Assembly: GCA_021786335.1 (NCBI GenBank)
Contig: JAJYNM010000087.1
Location: forward strand, 1 to 64,000
From: an archaeon
Lineage (GTDB): Archaea > Thermoproteota > Nitrososphaeria > Nitrososphaerales > UBA183
Direction of reading: 5' to 3'
DNA: 64,000 bases
Position numbers and translations under genes: made by a program. The notes beneath the pieces are model-generated. The model ran no database searches. It worked only from the letters and a program-made list of their open reading frames with translations, and was not told the DNA's origin. Of this stretch, positions 25,183 through 34,072 are shown one piece after another (the first letter of the stretch is position 1; each line of letters begins with the position of its first letter).

Positions 25183-25881
25183 ATGCGAGACACGTTGCCG
25201 TATTTCAACCTCGGCCCGAACCAAGTGGCGTACTCGGTTGTCAGAGGGACAAGCTGCAGGTACACCTATTTTCGCTTCCGACCTGATTTGACACTGGAGG
25301 TGGTGCTCCCAAAGGGGAGGCCTGTAGACGTCGAGAGGGCCATAAGAGAAAAGACATCTTGGCTGCTGAGAGAGTACGAGCGGATGTCAATGACGAAGTC
25401 AATCTTGCGTGCCGATGCGGTGATGATGGGTGGGATAATGCTTAGGGCCGTGTTCCACGATTGGGCTGCGGACATGCTGGTCCCTGACCTCGCGCGGGGC
25501 GTGGTTGATGTCTATACCGACGACCCGAAGCGTTTCAAGGAACTCGTCCGAAGGTGGTTCCTCCATGAAACGTCCGCATATGTAGTGCGGAGGGTGGCAG
25601 AACTGGCACCGAGGGTGGGTGCGAAGCCGGCAAAGGTGGATGTGAGGGAGATGGTCAAGTGGGGCTATTGCACCAGGAGCGGGAGGCTTTCGTTCAGCTG
25701 GCAGCTCATAGCCCTCCCGGACCGGCTCAGGGTGTATGTGATTCTCCACGAACTCACACACCTGCACGAGTTCAATCACTCAGCCGATTTCAGGAGAAGG
25801 CTAGGCGCCGTCCTCCCTGACTTCCGGGACCTGGAGAAAGAGCTTAACCTGTTCGCGCCCTACGACCTGTTCGCCCCATAG
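25183..25881 (+). CDS. YgjP-like (DUF45) zinc metallopeptidase
   Basis: A 232-residue cytosolic protein of the YgjP/DUF45 group. The zinc site HELTH (189-193) and the third histidine in EFNHSADF (His199) are intact, and the GYCTRSGRLSFSWQL strand before the zinc helix is typical. Family members are predicted proteases, often linked to DNA-metabolism loci; the substrate is unknown. ATG 25183 is the first start in frame. Confidence 0.85.
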   Translation: MRDTLPYFNLGPNQVAYSVVRGTSCRYTYFRFRPDLTLEVVLPKGRPVDVERAIREKTSWLLREYERMSMTKSILRADAVMMGGIMLRAVFHDWAADMLVPDLARGVVDVYTDDPKRFKELVRRWFLHETSAYVVRRVAELAPRVGAKPAKVDVREMVKWGYCTRSGRLSFSWQLIALPDRLRVYVILHELTHLHEFNHSADFRRRLGAVLPDFRDLEKELNLFAPYDLFAP

Positions 25882-25915
25882 CTCTGCGACCCGAGCCGCG
25901 GGCGTCATCTCTACT

Positions 25916-26092
25916 TTAGGCACTCCGCTCCTGCTTTCTGAACTTCCGCCTGTTTCTGAGGCTGACGGCGACATAGAGTGCGAAAATGACAGCAAAGACC
26001 ACGGGACTGGCGAAGAGTCTGAAATAAACGAGCACGATTACGATTACGGCTATGACTGGGAGGGTAATCAGAAGTTTAGCTCTCGGGGACAT
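25916..26092 (-). CDS. Small membrane protein with two helices
   Basis: A 58-residue protein with two hydrophobic helices (about 7-25 and 28-44) and a basic C-terminal tail (RNRRKFRKQER), so both ends should face the cytoplasm. The ATG at 26092 is preferred over an upstream start at 26101 because the TATA-like GTTTATCATAG lies about 26-30 bp before it. Function unknown. Confidence 0.55.
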   Translation of the reverse strand: MSPRAKLLITLPVIAVIVIVLVYFRLFASPVVFAVIFALYVAVSLRNRRKFRKQERSA

Positions 26093-26190
26093 CCTGCCCA
26101 CCCTCGGGCGCTTCTATGATAAACTAGGTCGGAAGGCTGGGCTTTGTCCACATCAGATTAATACGTACCTGGGTTCGGGTGCTCCCAGTC

Positions 26191-27171
26191 ATGCGGTATA
26201 GAAGGCTTGGCAGCGCCGGAATCAGGCTCAGTGAATTTTCGCTGGGTGCTTGGGTAACCTACGGCGGCCAGGTGGGTGAAGAGACGGCGACCAAGTGCAC
26301 GTCAAAGGCATTCGAACTAGGCGTGAATTTCTTCGATAACGCCGAGGCATATGCGGGAGGGAACGCCGAGATCGTGATGGGCAATGTCATCAAGAAGCTC
26401 GGATTGAGGAGATCCGACATTGTGATTTCAAGCAAGGTCTTTTGGGGAGGGGACGGCCCCAACGACACCGGCCTCTCAAGGAAGCATATCTACGAAGCCT
26501 GTAGGAAATCGTTGAAACGCCTCCAACTCGATTATCTCGACCTATTCTTCTGCCACCGCCCTGATCCGAATACTCCTATAGAAGAGACAGTCCGAGCAAT
26601 GGACGACCTCGTGCACCAGGGCTTAGTGCTCTATTGGGGGACGTCAGAGTGGAGCGCAGCAGAAATCATGCGTGCCTACGGGGTCGCGAAGGAGCTGGGG
26701 CTCACTCCTCCGCAAATGGAGCAGCCTCAGTACAACATGCTTCACCGCGAACGTGTGGAGAAGGAGTACCTTCCTCTCTATAGGGAGATAGGCCTGGGCA
26801 CTACAATCTGGAGTCCTCTCGCCTCTGGCCTCCTTACCGGCAAATACAACGATGGAATACCTCCTGGAAGCAGGGCTTCCCTGGACGGCTACAGTTGGCT
26901 CAGAGAAGAGGTCATAACCCGAGAGAACATCGAGAAGGTCAAAGCCTTGGAACCCATCGCGAAAGAGCTGGGCTGCACAATGGCACAACTCGCATTAACC
27001 TGGTCTAGGAAGAACGACGACGTGAGCACCGTTATTACAGGTGCCACAAAGCCTGAGCAGGTAGAGGAAAACATGGCTTCGTCGGACTTCGTTTCTGCCC
27101 TGAAACCCGATGTGATGGAGCGCATCGACAGCGTCCTCCAGAACAAGCCGGACCTGAGAGCCAGCGACTAA
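26191..27171 (+). CDS. Aldo/keto reductase (potassium-channel beta-subunit-like group)
   Basis: An NADPH-dependent oxidoreductase of 326 residues. The catalytic tetrad is present: Asp49, Tyr54, Lys82 and His122 (FDNAEAY, SSKVFWG, FCHRPD). The sequence WSPLASGLLTGKY and the length place it with the Kv-beta/YghZ-like branch that reduces aldehydes and ketones. The ATG at 26191 is chosen over GTG 26179 because the TATA-like GATTAATAC (26156-26164) would start the transcript near 26186. A nitroreductase gene follows after one base. Confidence 0.92.
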   Translation: MRYRRLGSAGIRLSEFSLGAWVTYGGQVGEETATKCTSKAFELGVNFFDNAEAYAGGNAEIVMGNVIKKLGLRRSDIVISSKVFWGGDGPNDTGLSRKHIYEACRKSLKRLQLDYLDLFFCHRPDPNTPIEETVRAMDDLVHQGLVLYWGTSEWSAAEIMRAYGVAKELGLTPPQMEQPQYNMLHRERVEKEYLPLYREIGLGTTIWSPLASGLLTGKYNDGIPPGSRASLDGYSWLREEVITRENIEKVKALEPIAKELGCTMAQLALTWSRKNDDVSTVITGATKPEQVEENMASSDFVSALKPDVMERIDSVLQNKPDLRASD

Positions 27172-27172
27172 T

Positions 27173-27730
27173 TTGGACACTTACGACGCCATCGCGACCA
27201 AGCTCGACGTGAGGGAGTTCGCTCAAAGGCACGTAGCTGATGGGACCAAAGCGAAGATACTCGAAGCCGCACGTCTCACAGGCTCGTCGATGAACTCGCA
27301 GCACTGGCGGTTCATCCTTGTCAGCGACCCAGGGAACCTGAAGATGCTTGCTCAAGATAGCACGACCGGCTCCTGGGTGAAGGAGGCCGACTTCGCGGTG
27401 ATTGTCAACATCGACCCCAAGGTCCCGGGTTCGGTCATCGATGCAGGGAGGGCAGCCCAGGACATGCAACTGGCGGCCTGGAACGAAGGAGTTGCTTCGG
27501 GCGTGTTCACTGGAGTGAAACTAAAGGAGACGAGGAAAGACTTCGGCATCCCAGAGGGTCTGAGCTCTGTGATAGTAGTGGGGTTTGGCTATCCCAGGAG
27601 GAAACTCGCCGGCCGTAAGAGGAGGGAGCCGCTGTCTGCCATCGCCTTCTTGGAGAGGTTCGGTGACCCGCTTCCAGGACAAATCCTTCTGACTGCGCAT
27701 CAAAGGCCGTGTCCATCAGTCAACCTCTGA
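27173..27730 (+). CDS. Nitroreductase family flavoprotein
   Basis: A 185-residue FMN enzyme. FMN-contacting parts are visible: the REFAQR-type N-terminal stretch, ARLTGSSMNSQHWRF, and IDAGRAAQDMQLAAWNEG; the domain ends with FLERFGDP. About 18 residues beyond the usual end follow. TTG 27173 comes directly after the stop of the aldo/keto reductase, so the two redox enzymes form an operon. Substrates may be nitro compounds, quinones or flavins. Confidence 0.85.
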   Translation: MDTYDAIATKLDVREFAQRHVADGTKAKILEAARLTGSSMNSQHWRFILVSDPGNLKMLAQDSTTGSWVKEADFAVIVNIDPKVPGSVIDAGRAAQDMQLAAWNEGVASGVFTGVKLKETRKDFGIPEGLSSVIVVGFGYPRRKLAGRKRREPLSAIAFLERFGDPLPGQILLTAHQRPCPSVNL

Positions 27731-28563
27731 CGGTTTCTATGCCCAGTTAGTTTTGAATCCGCCGCGCAGGGCTCCGAACTCCAGGACATATAGCAAGCCG
27801 ATGCTTGCAGTAATCTTCATCTCTAATCACCGCCCTTACCTAAAGGACCGCGAAGACCTGTGTTCGCAATCCAGCCAGTGCACGCAGCAGGAGCGTCCAG
27901 CTCGTGTCGTCAATACAAACTACGAACAAGCCGATCCAGAAGACACCTCTCTGGGATTGTCCAGAGGACGAGGGATGATGGTTTCAACCTCCCGTGTTTG
28001 AGGGATCAGGGGCAGAAAGCGGTGGAGGTTTACGAGAGCGCCTATGCCCCTCACACGTTCGCCTTCGGCAAGCGCGGGGTCTTGTGCGACTGGGAGAGAA
28101 GCGGCAACTCTAGGGATAAGTAAGTCACGACGAACGACTTTCATCGATTATAGCTAGATGGAAGCCCTGTGCTGGGTCACATACACCATGCCTTTCTCGT
28201 GCGGCATCAAAATGGTATTCATCCGAGTTATCGTAGGGAGTTACCAATCGGTGGTAAGCCGTCCCCTGATTCCGGCGCTTCGCAAGTCGCCCGGATTTGA
28301 CTAAGGCTCCCTCCCCTCGGGACTAACGCGCAAACTTCAGCGCTACTGCCAAACACAGCTTTCAGCGGCGGTTCTGGTCACAATGCATGAAGGGCCGAGG
28401 CGTGGGCGGCACAAGAATGAAGAACGCGTACTTCTCACCTGATCTAGGCGCCAAGTGCGGCGAGAGCGGCGGACTATCTCGGGCTGTCTACAACGACTTC
28501 CGTCTGAGGAGGACTTCTGTGCAGGTCGGGTAGGCGAACTGGCCGACCGATGGTCAGCATGGG
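27731..28563. other. Gene-poor stretch of about 830 bp
   Basis: No frame is convincing. A plus-strand frame of 87 codons (27860-28123) ends with QKAVEVYESAYAPHTFAFGKRG, which looks protein-like, but its beginning does not and there is no promoter at the expected distance. Minus-strand frames here are short and rich in Arg and Ser. No tRNA B-box or other RNA feature was seen. Confidence 0.4.
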
Positions 28564-29466
28564 TCAGGCGTAGCGCTGCTGTCTGAGCCAAGAATGTATG
28601 GCAAGGGTGGCCACCGCTTCCATCGTGGTGTTCCTCTCTTCGGCTGCCTTGCGAAGGCCATCGGCGACTCGTGGGTCAAGAAGGAGCTCTAGCTTGACCG
28701 CATGGAGATATGTCGCCTCCTTCTTGATGTCTTCAATGGGACGCTGCGGGGCCATGACGAAGTGGCTCACCACGTTCTCTGCCTCAGGACTAGTCAGTGG
28801 CGCGATGGTCTCGGCCAGCTCCTTCAGCTGAGTCGCCCTCTCTCTTCTGGGGAGCTCTTGGACTGTCGCCGCCGCTTCGGCCCGGTGGAGGAACGTCGCG
28901 TGCCTCACCGGCAGGACGCCTTCCTTCCTCTCACTGAGAAGGGGGGCCTGCTTCACTGTGATGTCGGCTCTCGTCTCACTCCTGATTTTCCGTACTGCCT
29001 CGACTGCACTTAATCTGTCATCCACATACTTCCTAGACTTGCCCAGGGCCCTGGCGACCTGGTCTGACGTACCGTAGGCGCGCGGGTTCGCTTTCTTCAG
29101 CGCTAGGATGGCATCATACTCTTCCTCGGGTTCGATTTCCCTTCTCTGTATGTTCTCGACCAATGAGACTACGATTGCTTCCTCGTCAGTCATGGGCCTG
29201 ACTATCGTCGGAATCTTCTTGAGCCCAGCTATCTTGGATGCCTCGAAGCGTCGCGATCCGACGACCAGCTCGTATCTTCCACCTATAGGTCGGGCGAGGA
29301 CCGGTTCTAGGATGCCCTTCTCCTTCACTGAGTCTACCAAGTCCCCCACGTCTCCAGGAGACTTACGGACGTTGGTCTTTCCGACGAAAAGCTTCGATAT
29401 CTCGACAGTCATTACGCTCCCGAACTGCTCCTTCCAATTCTCCTGAGCCGAGCTGAACTTCACCAT
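28564..29466 (-). CDS. ParB/Spo0J-like nuclease-domain protein
   Basis: A 300-residue protein with the ParB N-terminal CTPase fold: ISKLFVGKTNVRKSPGD, then ELVVGSRRFEASKIAGL (the GxRR motif) and EAIVVSLVENIQRREIEP (ENxQR motif). A helix-turn-helix follows (TSDQVARALGKSRKYVDDRLS, about 125-150). The C-terminal 100 residues end in an RHH-like helix pair. ParB proteins bind parS sites and load SMC; no ParA gene or parS-like palindrome was noticed here, so it may be a solitary regulator. A TATA-like TCTTAAGAG lies about 30 bp upstream of the ATG. Confidence 0.85.
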   Translation of the reverse strand: MVKFSSAQENWKEQFGSVMTVEISKLFVGKTNVRKSPGDVGDLVDSVKEKGILEPVLARPIGGRYELVVGSRRFEASKIAGLKKIPTIVRPMTDEEAIVVSLVENIQRREIEPEEEYDAILALKKANPRAYGTSDQVARALGKSRKYVDDRLSAVEAVRKIRSETRADITVKQAPLLSERKEGVLPVRHATFLHRAEAAATVQELPRRERATQLKELAETIAPLTSPEAENVVSHFVMAPQRPIEDIKKEATYLHAVKLELLLDPRVADGLRKAAEERNTTMEAVATLAIHSWLRQQRYA

Positions 29467-29566
29467 GAATGCCCGAAATTAGGACTTGGGCTCCTCTTAA
29501 GACTATCCGGCAACTCCACGCAAGATGGCTTCAACTTTATACTCATGGCACCCCACCCTCTGACTG

Positions 29567-29953
29567 ATGCTCACGAAGGAAGAGATGGAGAAGAAGAAGG
29601 CGCAGCTGAATCGGGAAGCGGTGAACGTCTGTTTCTTCAAGGGCACAGAAGCGCCTTTCACAGGCAAGTACTGGGACAACCACAGCGCTGGAACCTACCA
29701 CTGCGTGGTCTGCGGTACCCCGCTCTTCAGCTCGGACACCAAGTTCGAATCAGGCACAGGGTGGCCTAGCTTCTTCCGGCCGGTTTCCGACGACATAATC
29801 AAGGAAGAGACGGACAGCAGCTTCGGGACGGTCAGGACCGAGGTCTCCTGTGCCACCTGCGGTGTCCACCTTGGCCACGTGTTCGACGACGGCCCCATGC
29901 CGACCGGGCTACGCTACTGCGTCAACTCGGCGGCCCTGGAGTTTAGGAAGTAG
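29567..29953 (+). CDS. msrB: Peptide-methionine (R)-S-oxide reductase MsrB
   Basis: MsrB repairs R-methionine sulfoxide in proteins. In this 128-residue protein the zinc-binding CxxC pairs are at 46/49 and 95/98, the catalytic cysteine is Cys118 ([10 protein letters not shown]), and [10 protein letters not shown] is typical. A resolving cysteine is less obvious. ATG 29567 lies about 30 bp after the TATA-like ACTTTATAC (29531-29540). Thioredoxin encoded at 19946 is the likely electron donor (inference). Confidence 0.95.
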   Translation: MLTKEEMEKKKAQLNREAVNVCFFKGTEAPFTGKYWDNHSAGTYHCVVCGTPLFSSDTKFESGTGWPSFFRPVSDDIIKEETDSSFGTVRTEVSCATCGVHLGHVFDDGPMPTGLRYCVNSAALEFRK

Positions 29954-30009
29954 AGAAAAGGCGAAGGCATGCCGTGGGCTCCGAAGGGGGGGCACGACCC
30001 GCCGCAGCG

Positions 30010-30028
30010 GGCCGGCGGCTGCCGGCTG
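30010..30028 (-). repeat. 19-bp GC-rich repeat, copy 2
   Basis: The reverse complement of the element at 20434-20452, identical over 19 bases and able to form the same six-pair hairpin. It lies about 55 bp after the msrB stop in a GC-rich intergenic stretch. Two exact copies of such a sequence in 64 kb are unlikely by chance unless they share a function or an origin. Confidence 0.6.
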
Positions 30029-30220
30029 GCGCGTTTCAATATCCACAGAGACCCCTAGTTAATTGGTTTGACGATCGGCGAACAAACATCGAATAATGCA
30101 TCGACGGTCGACGAAGTAGGTCCCTAGAGACGTGGCCATAGAGGCTGGCTAAATTCGGTTAACCAAAGAGGGATGTCGTTTTGACAGCCTATCCCTTAGG
30201 GCCGTTCCCAGAGGGATTTT

Positions 30221-30769
30221 GTGATGAACATGACTTCCCAAGGGCCGCACCGCCCTTCGATTCGATCCAGCGGACCTGTCCGCCGTGGGTCTCTTGCCAC
30301 TTTCCGGCATCGGAGTCCAGAGAGGGGGAGCATCAGGCCGATATTCACCATTTCACAAGTGCCGCACCGGAAGCAGAGATACGAGACCGTGGGCGACTGG
30401 ATGCCGGGCAGACCTGCCCAGATCAGGGTTAGCAGGATGAAAGATCAGAGATATGTGTTCTTGGTAGCCCTGCACGAGATGATTGAGTACGAGCTGTGCA
30501 AGATGCATGGTATCTCAGACAAGGAGGTCGTCGCCTTCGACGTCAACTTCGAGGCCGAGCGCAAGATGAACCTCCACCCGATTGACGCGGAGCCGGGAGA
30601 CCATCCAAAGGCGCCGTACAGGAACGAGCACGCATTTGCTACAACCATCGAGATGATGGTAGCCCAGAAGCTCGGGGTGAGGTGGTCAGACTACGAGAAG
30701 ACGGTACTTTCCCTAGGGCCGAAACCCACGAAAGTATTAGTCCGCCCTCGCATAAGAAGCCGACGGTAA
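30221..30769 (+). CDS. Putative metal-dependent protein with HExxE motif (phage-type hypothetical family)
   Basis: Residues about 45-165 match a conserved hypothetical family known from phages and bacteria: PHRKQRYETVGDW, VALHEMIEYELC, EPGDHPKAPYRNEHAFA and LGVRWSDYE. The HEMIE at 85-89 with later histidines suggests a metal-binding, protease-like fold. Homologues begin right before the PHxxQRY segment; here about 45 extra Arg- and Pro-rich residues precede it because no start codon lies closer than the GTG/ATG codons at 30221-30230. The true N-terminus is therefore doubtful. Confidence 0.65.
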   Translation: MMNMTSQGPHRPSIRSSGPVRRGSLATFRHRSPERGSIRPIFTISQVPHRKQRYETVGDWMPGRPAQIRVSRMKDQRYVFLVALHEMIEYELCKMHGISDKEVVAFDVNFEAERKMNLHPIDAEPGDHPKAPYRNEHAFATTIEMMVAQKLGVRWSDYEKTVLSLGPKPTKVLVRPRIRSRR

Positions 30770-30833
30770 TTCCGGCTCAGGGTCGGCGTCCCACAGTACA
30801 CGCCTTCCCACGATGCGCGCTTACCAGAACGGA

Positions 30834-32375
30834 TCAGTTCCCTGCGATTTGGACCAGGTCGAACATTTGTCTCCCCTTGGTCCCAGGCAGGCCTGATATG
30901 CCACCAATGAGGCTCTCGGCGGCTACTCCATTCCTCTCCAGCACTTTGGCGACCATCATCGACGTGCTTCCGCCAACGCACACTAGCAAGAGGGGTCTGC
31001 CATCATTCCGGAGAATGCCCTCGAACACTTCCGACGGATTGGCGCCATTCAGCACCGCCTGGACGGCTTTGGTGCTGGCTACTTTGATACTCCCCTCATC
31101 GACGCCCAGGGCAGAGGCGATGATGCTCCTCCCTTCTTCTCTAGGGACGAATGTGTTGTGAACCCACACTATACGTCCATACTCTTTGATGCTCGAAGCG
31201 GCTTCGTCCAGCCGGACTTGGTCCCTTCTTCCCTTCTTCGCCACTGCGCTGACCTCTGAGAGGTACTTCGAAGAGCCGTCGGCCACCATGACCACGAAAC
31301 TCGATCCAGCCCCAAAGTTCGCGAGCTGCATGGTCGCATAGAGGGCCAGCGCTCCGCTCTCACCGACGTCATACCCTTTCCTGTTCATGAACTCGAAGAA
31401 CTTGCTCGCCTCCTCGAAGTCGACTTCGTGTTCTCCCGCATAGGAACTCGGTTCGTAGAACTTCAGGCCCAGCGCTTTCTCCCTGGTCCTTATGCCAGCT
31501 ACATCCTGGCCAGAAATTGGGAAGATTACCCTCACGCCCTTCCTCCCATACTTCGAGCTGACATACCTGCTAACTCCTGTAGCGGTCCCACCTGTGCCGA
31601 AAGCACAAACGAAATCAGCCTCTCCTAGAGAAGTTCCCTTATCTCGCAACTGCATGTCCACCTCCGGCCCGGTCAATGTCCTGTGGGCTTCGGCATTCAT
31701 GTCGTTCTCATACTGTTCGGTGCAGAATCCACCATAGGCCTTGGCCAGCAGTTTGGCAAGGCCGATTGCGTCTTGCTTTGCGAGCAGGGTTTCGGCCTCC
31801 CCTCTGACTCCATCGAACACCGCTGGGTCCAGACTGAGCTCGGCAAGCTGCTGTCTGACGTTCGACGCGACTCCCTTCGCGACAGCCAAGTTCGCGTCGC
31901 CCCCGAGCCCTGGCGCAGGGCAGATGTCGATATCCAAGTTCACGAGCCTGACCCCACTTGCGAGCAGGCTGTCGATTACGCCCTGCTGCAGCCTCCTCGA
32001 GACCAAGACCACGACATCGAGTCCGAGGCTGCGTAGCGCGCCCAGGGCAAGTCCGAAGTTACCTGATGTCGCCTCGAACACCGTCTGTCCCTTTGTAAGT
32101 CTCCCTGATGCTATCGCATCGTGCAAGATGACAACAGCAGGCCTGACCTTGACCGAGCCTCCATTCAATTTCGAGTCCATCTTGGCAAACACCCTAACCC
32201 CCTTCGAGCCCAGTTTGATACCATATTCCGAGTCGGCGCAACTGATGAAGTCGTCAGTCACTTCAACCAATGGAGTGGGGTTGACCACAGCCCCGTCCCT
32301 CAGTCGGGGGACCCGGCTCATCACCTCGGAATCGAATCTGCCGAGGAGGTCTGTATCAACAGTTGAGCTCAACAT
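30834..32375 (-). CDS. Cysteine synthase-like PLP enzyme fused to a rhodanese-like domain
   Basis: A 513-residue fusion. Residues about 25-385 are a fold-type II PLP enzyme: Lys76 in GGSVKVRPA should bind the cofactor, with EATSGNFGLALG as substrate loop and FGTGGTATG as phosphate loop. An insert of about 80 residues (about 165-240) separates the usual motifs. Residues about 395-513 look like a rhodanese domain with Cys466 in LLVCVGGSTS. The layout suggests sulfur delivered by the C-terminal domain to an activated serine, making cysteine or a related thiol amino acid (inference). A TATA-like AATTTATAG lies about 26 bp upstream. Confidence 0.82.
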   Translation of the reverse strand: MLSSTVDTDLLGRFDSEVMSRVPRLRDGAVVNPTPLVEVTDDFISCADSEYGIKLGSKGVRVFAKMDSKLNGGSVKVRPAVVILHDAIASGRLTKGQTVFEATSGNFGLALGALRSLGLDVVVLVSRRLQQGVIDSLLASGVRLVNLDIDICPAPGLGGDANLAVAKGVASNVRQQLAELSLDPAVFDGVRGEAETLLAKQDAIGLAKLLAKAYGGFCTEQYENDMNAEAHRTLTGPEVDMQLRDKGTSLGEADFVCAFGTGGTATGVSRYVSSKYGRKGVRVIFPISGQDVAGIRTREKALGLKFYEPSSYAGEHEVDFEEASKFFEFMNRKGYDVGESGALALYATMQLANFGAGSSFVVMVADGSSKYLSEVSAVAKKGRRDQVRLDEAASSIKEYGRIVWVHNTFVPREEGRSIIASALGVDEGSIKVASTKAVQAVLNGANPSEVFEGILRNDGRPLLLVCVGGSTSMMVAKVLERNGVAAESLIGGISGLPGTKGRQMFDLVQIAGN

Positions 32376-32496
32376 TCATCTGGCAGCTTCACGTTGCCGC
32401 TATAAATTACATGTGTTGCTTGGTGTCGCCCGGCAGCCCCTCCGGGCCTAGTCTCCGCTACGAAATACATGCACACTACCCTAAGCAGGGATTCCG

Positions 32497-32955
32497 CTAC
32501 GATTTTCCGGTCTCGTTCGACCCTCTGAGGAACTTGTCTGGTGGACCCAGATACAGATTGGTGGGATACTCCTTCGGGAGGACATACCTGATGTGAGGGT
32601 ATCCTCTCTTATCGTGATATAGGTCAGAGCCAGTTTCGCCCTTCCTGAACGCGCTATCGAACTTATCCCAGTCTTGGTCGTGGATGGCCTGAAAGATAGG
32701 GAGGAGATACTCATTGTCGAACGCTGTGAGGTCGTCAGCGTATTTCGGCCTCGTCACCTTCGCGGTCCTGAAAGACACTCTAACCTGGTTCAGATGGTGG
32801 GCGGCCAGTTTCCAGTTGCCTCCTTTCGCAGCGTAGTAAGTCTGCGTGAACCTGTCTCCTGTTTCCTTCATGAGGGCTGCCATCCCAGGCTGGACTGCCG
32901 CGAGCTGGTCGATGGTGATTTCACCGTGGGGCGTCTTTGCCTTGATTTCGCTCAT
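32497..32955 (-). CDS. Hypothetical helical protein, 152 residues
   Basis: I cannot assign a family. It is soluble and mainly helical, with conserved-looking GNWKLAAHHLNQVRVSF and YPHIRYVLPKEYP stretches; His residues could bind a metal or heme, but there is no CxxCH motif. ATG 32955 is preferred to TTG 32985 because an AT-rich GGATTGAATAGG near 32976-32987 lies 26 bp upstream. Confidence 0.6.
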   Translation of the reverse strand: MSEIKAKTPHGEITIDQLAAVQPGMAALMKETGDRFTQTYYAAKGGNWKLAAHHLNQVRVSFRTAKVTRPKYADDLTAFDNEYLLPIFQAIHDQDWDKFDSAFRKGETGSDLYHDKRGYPHIRYVLPKEYPTNLYLGPPDKFLRGSNETGKS

Positions 32956-33047
32956 ACGAGACGCCTCTCCGCGCTTCCTATTCAATCCAACTGAGTCGTC
33001 CTAGAGGGGGGTCGAATGGGAGGCAGGGGTTCTCTGGGGCTCCCCGG

Positions 33048-33071
33048 CCGAGGGAAACCTGGTTCCCTCGG
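33048..33071 (-). terminator. Perfect nine-pair stem-loop downstream of the HtrA-like gene
   Basis: CCGAGGGAA, loop ACCTGG, TTCCCTCGG on the plus strand. It begins 27 bp beyond the stop of the protease gene in its transcription direction and has no T-run. It may mark a transcript end or stabilise the mRNA. Confidence 0.45.
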
Positions 33072-33097
33072 GAAAGACGCTTGGAGATTGCTGCGCC

Positions 33098-34018
33098 TCA
33101 TGCTTCATACTCCTTCGGTGTCACCGGAAGTTCGACGACCCTCCCGGCCCTCAAGACTTTGAGTGCAAGTTCCTGCCCGACCGCGTCGCCTTCGAGGGCC
33201 TGGTACAGGGAGTACTCGTCTGTAGCTTTCGTCTCGCCGAGGCTCAGGATGATGTCCCCCAGAGCTACGCCTGCTGCTCTGGCGGGGGATCCACGGTCCA
33301 CAGACCTAACGAGAAGCCCACCATTCTGGCCCGCCTCTACCGACCCAGACAGCTCTTGCGGGAGTTCTATAGGTTCGACCATCACTCCCAGGTATCCTCT
33401 CTTCATCCCGCCACCCTTCGACAGCCTGACCACAGTCTTCTCCAAATAGTCTACCGACACGGCGATCGACCGGCCCGCAAAGTGCGCGACGTTGATGCCG
33501 AGGAGCCGCCCCGAGGCGTCGACTAGCGGCCCGCCCGAATAGCCTGGGTTGAGTCTAACATCTGTCACTATGGCGTTTTCTACCACCGCCCCCCAATAGC
33601 CCCGCACCTTCCTCCTCGCACTCGTGACTGCCCCATGAGTCGCTGAAACTCCATTGCCGCGAGCATTTGCAAGGGCCAGGACGAACTGCCCGACGCAGAC
33701 CTCCCCGGTGTTCCCTCGCATTGCCGAGTGGATTCCAGACGAACCTATCTCGAGGGCGGCCACATCGAGGAATGGGTCCCTCCCTAGCAACCTGGCTTGA
33801 GTTTCAGTCCTCCCATGCAGGGTGACGGTTGGGGTGGCCGAGCGGCCTACCACATGGTTGGCTGTCACGACAATGCCTTCGGACCAAGCCACGCCACTCC
33901 CCCTCCTCCCTGCGTCTACGCTCACAACCGACCGCGAAGCGCTTTCTGCCAGCGCTGTCACAGCGTCCGAGAACGACTGCAAAAGCAGCCTCCCTCTGTT
34001 TCCGCTGTCCTGACTCAT
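33098..34018 (-). CDS. HtrA/DegP-like serine protease with one PDZ domain
   Basis: A 306-residue trypsin-fold protease with the triad His55 (TANHVV), Asp85 (DPFLDVA) and Ser161 (NPGYSGGPL), followed by one PDZ domain (about 210-300). It would degrade or refold damaged proteins. Unlike bacterial DegP and most archaeal relatives it has no signal peptide or membrane anchor, so it appears to be cytosolic. It lies 54 bp downstream of a winged-helix gene on the same strand. Confidence 0.88.
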   Translation of the reverse strand: MSQDSGNRGRLLLQSFSDAVTALAESASRSVVSVDAGRRGSGVAWSEGIVVTANHVVGRSATPTVTLHGRTETQARLLGRDPFLDVAALEIGSSGIHSAMRGNTGEVCVGQFVLALANARGNGVSATHGAVTSARRKVRGYWGAVVENAIVTDVRLNPGYSGGPLVDASGRLLGINVAHFAGRSIAVSVDYLEKTVVRLSKGGGMKRGYLGVMVEPIELPQELSGSVEAGQNGGLLVRSVDRGSPARAAGVALGDIILSLGETKATDEYSLYQALEGDAVGQELALKVLRAGRVVELPVTPKEYEA

Positions 34019-34072
34019 ACCGCACGGTCAGGTGAATGCGCTACTTGTTGAGCTAGTTCGAAGGATATCCGG

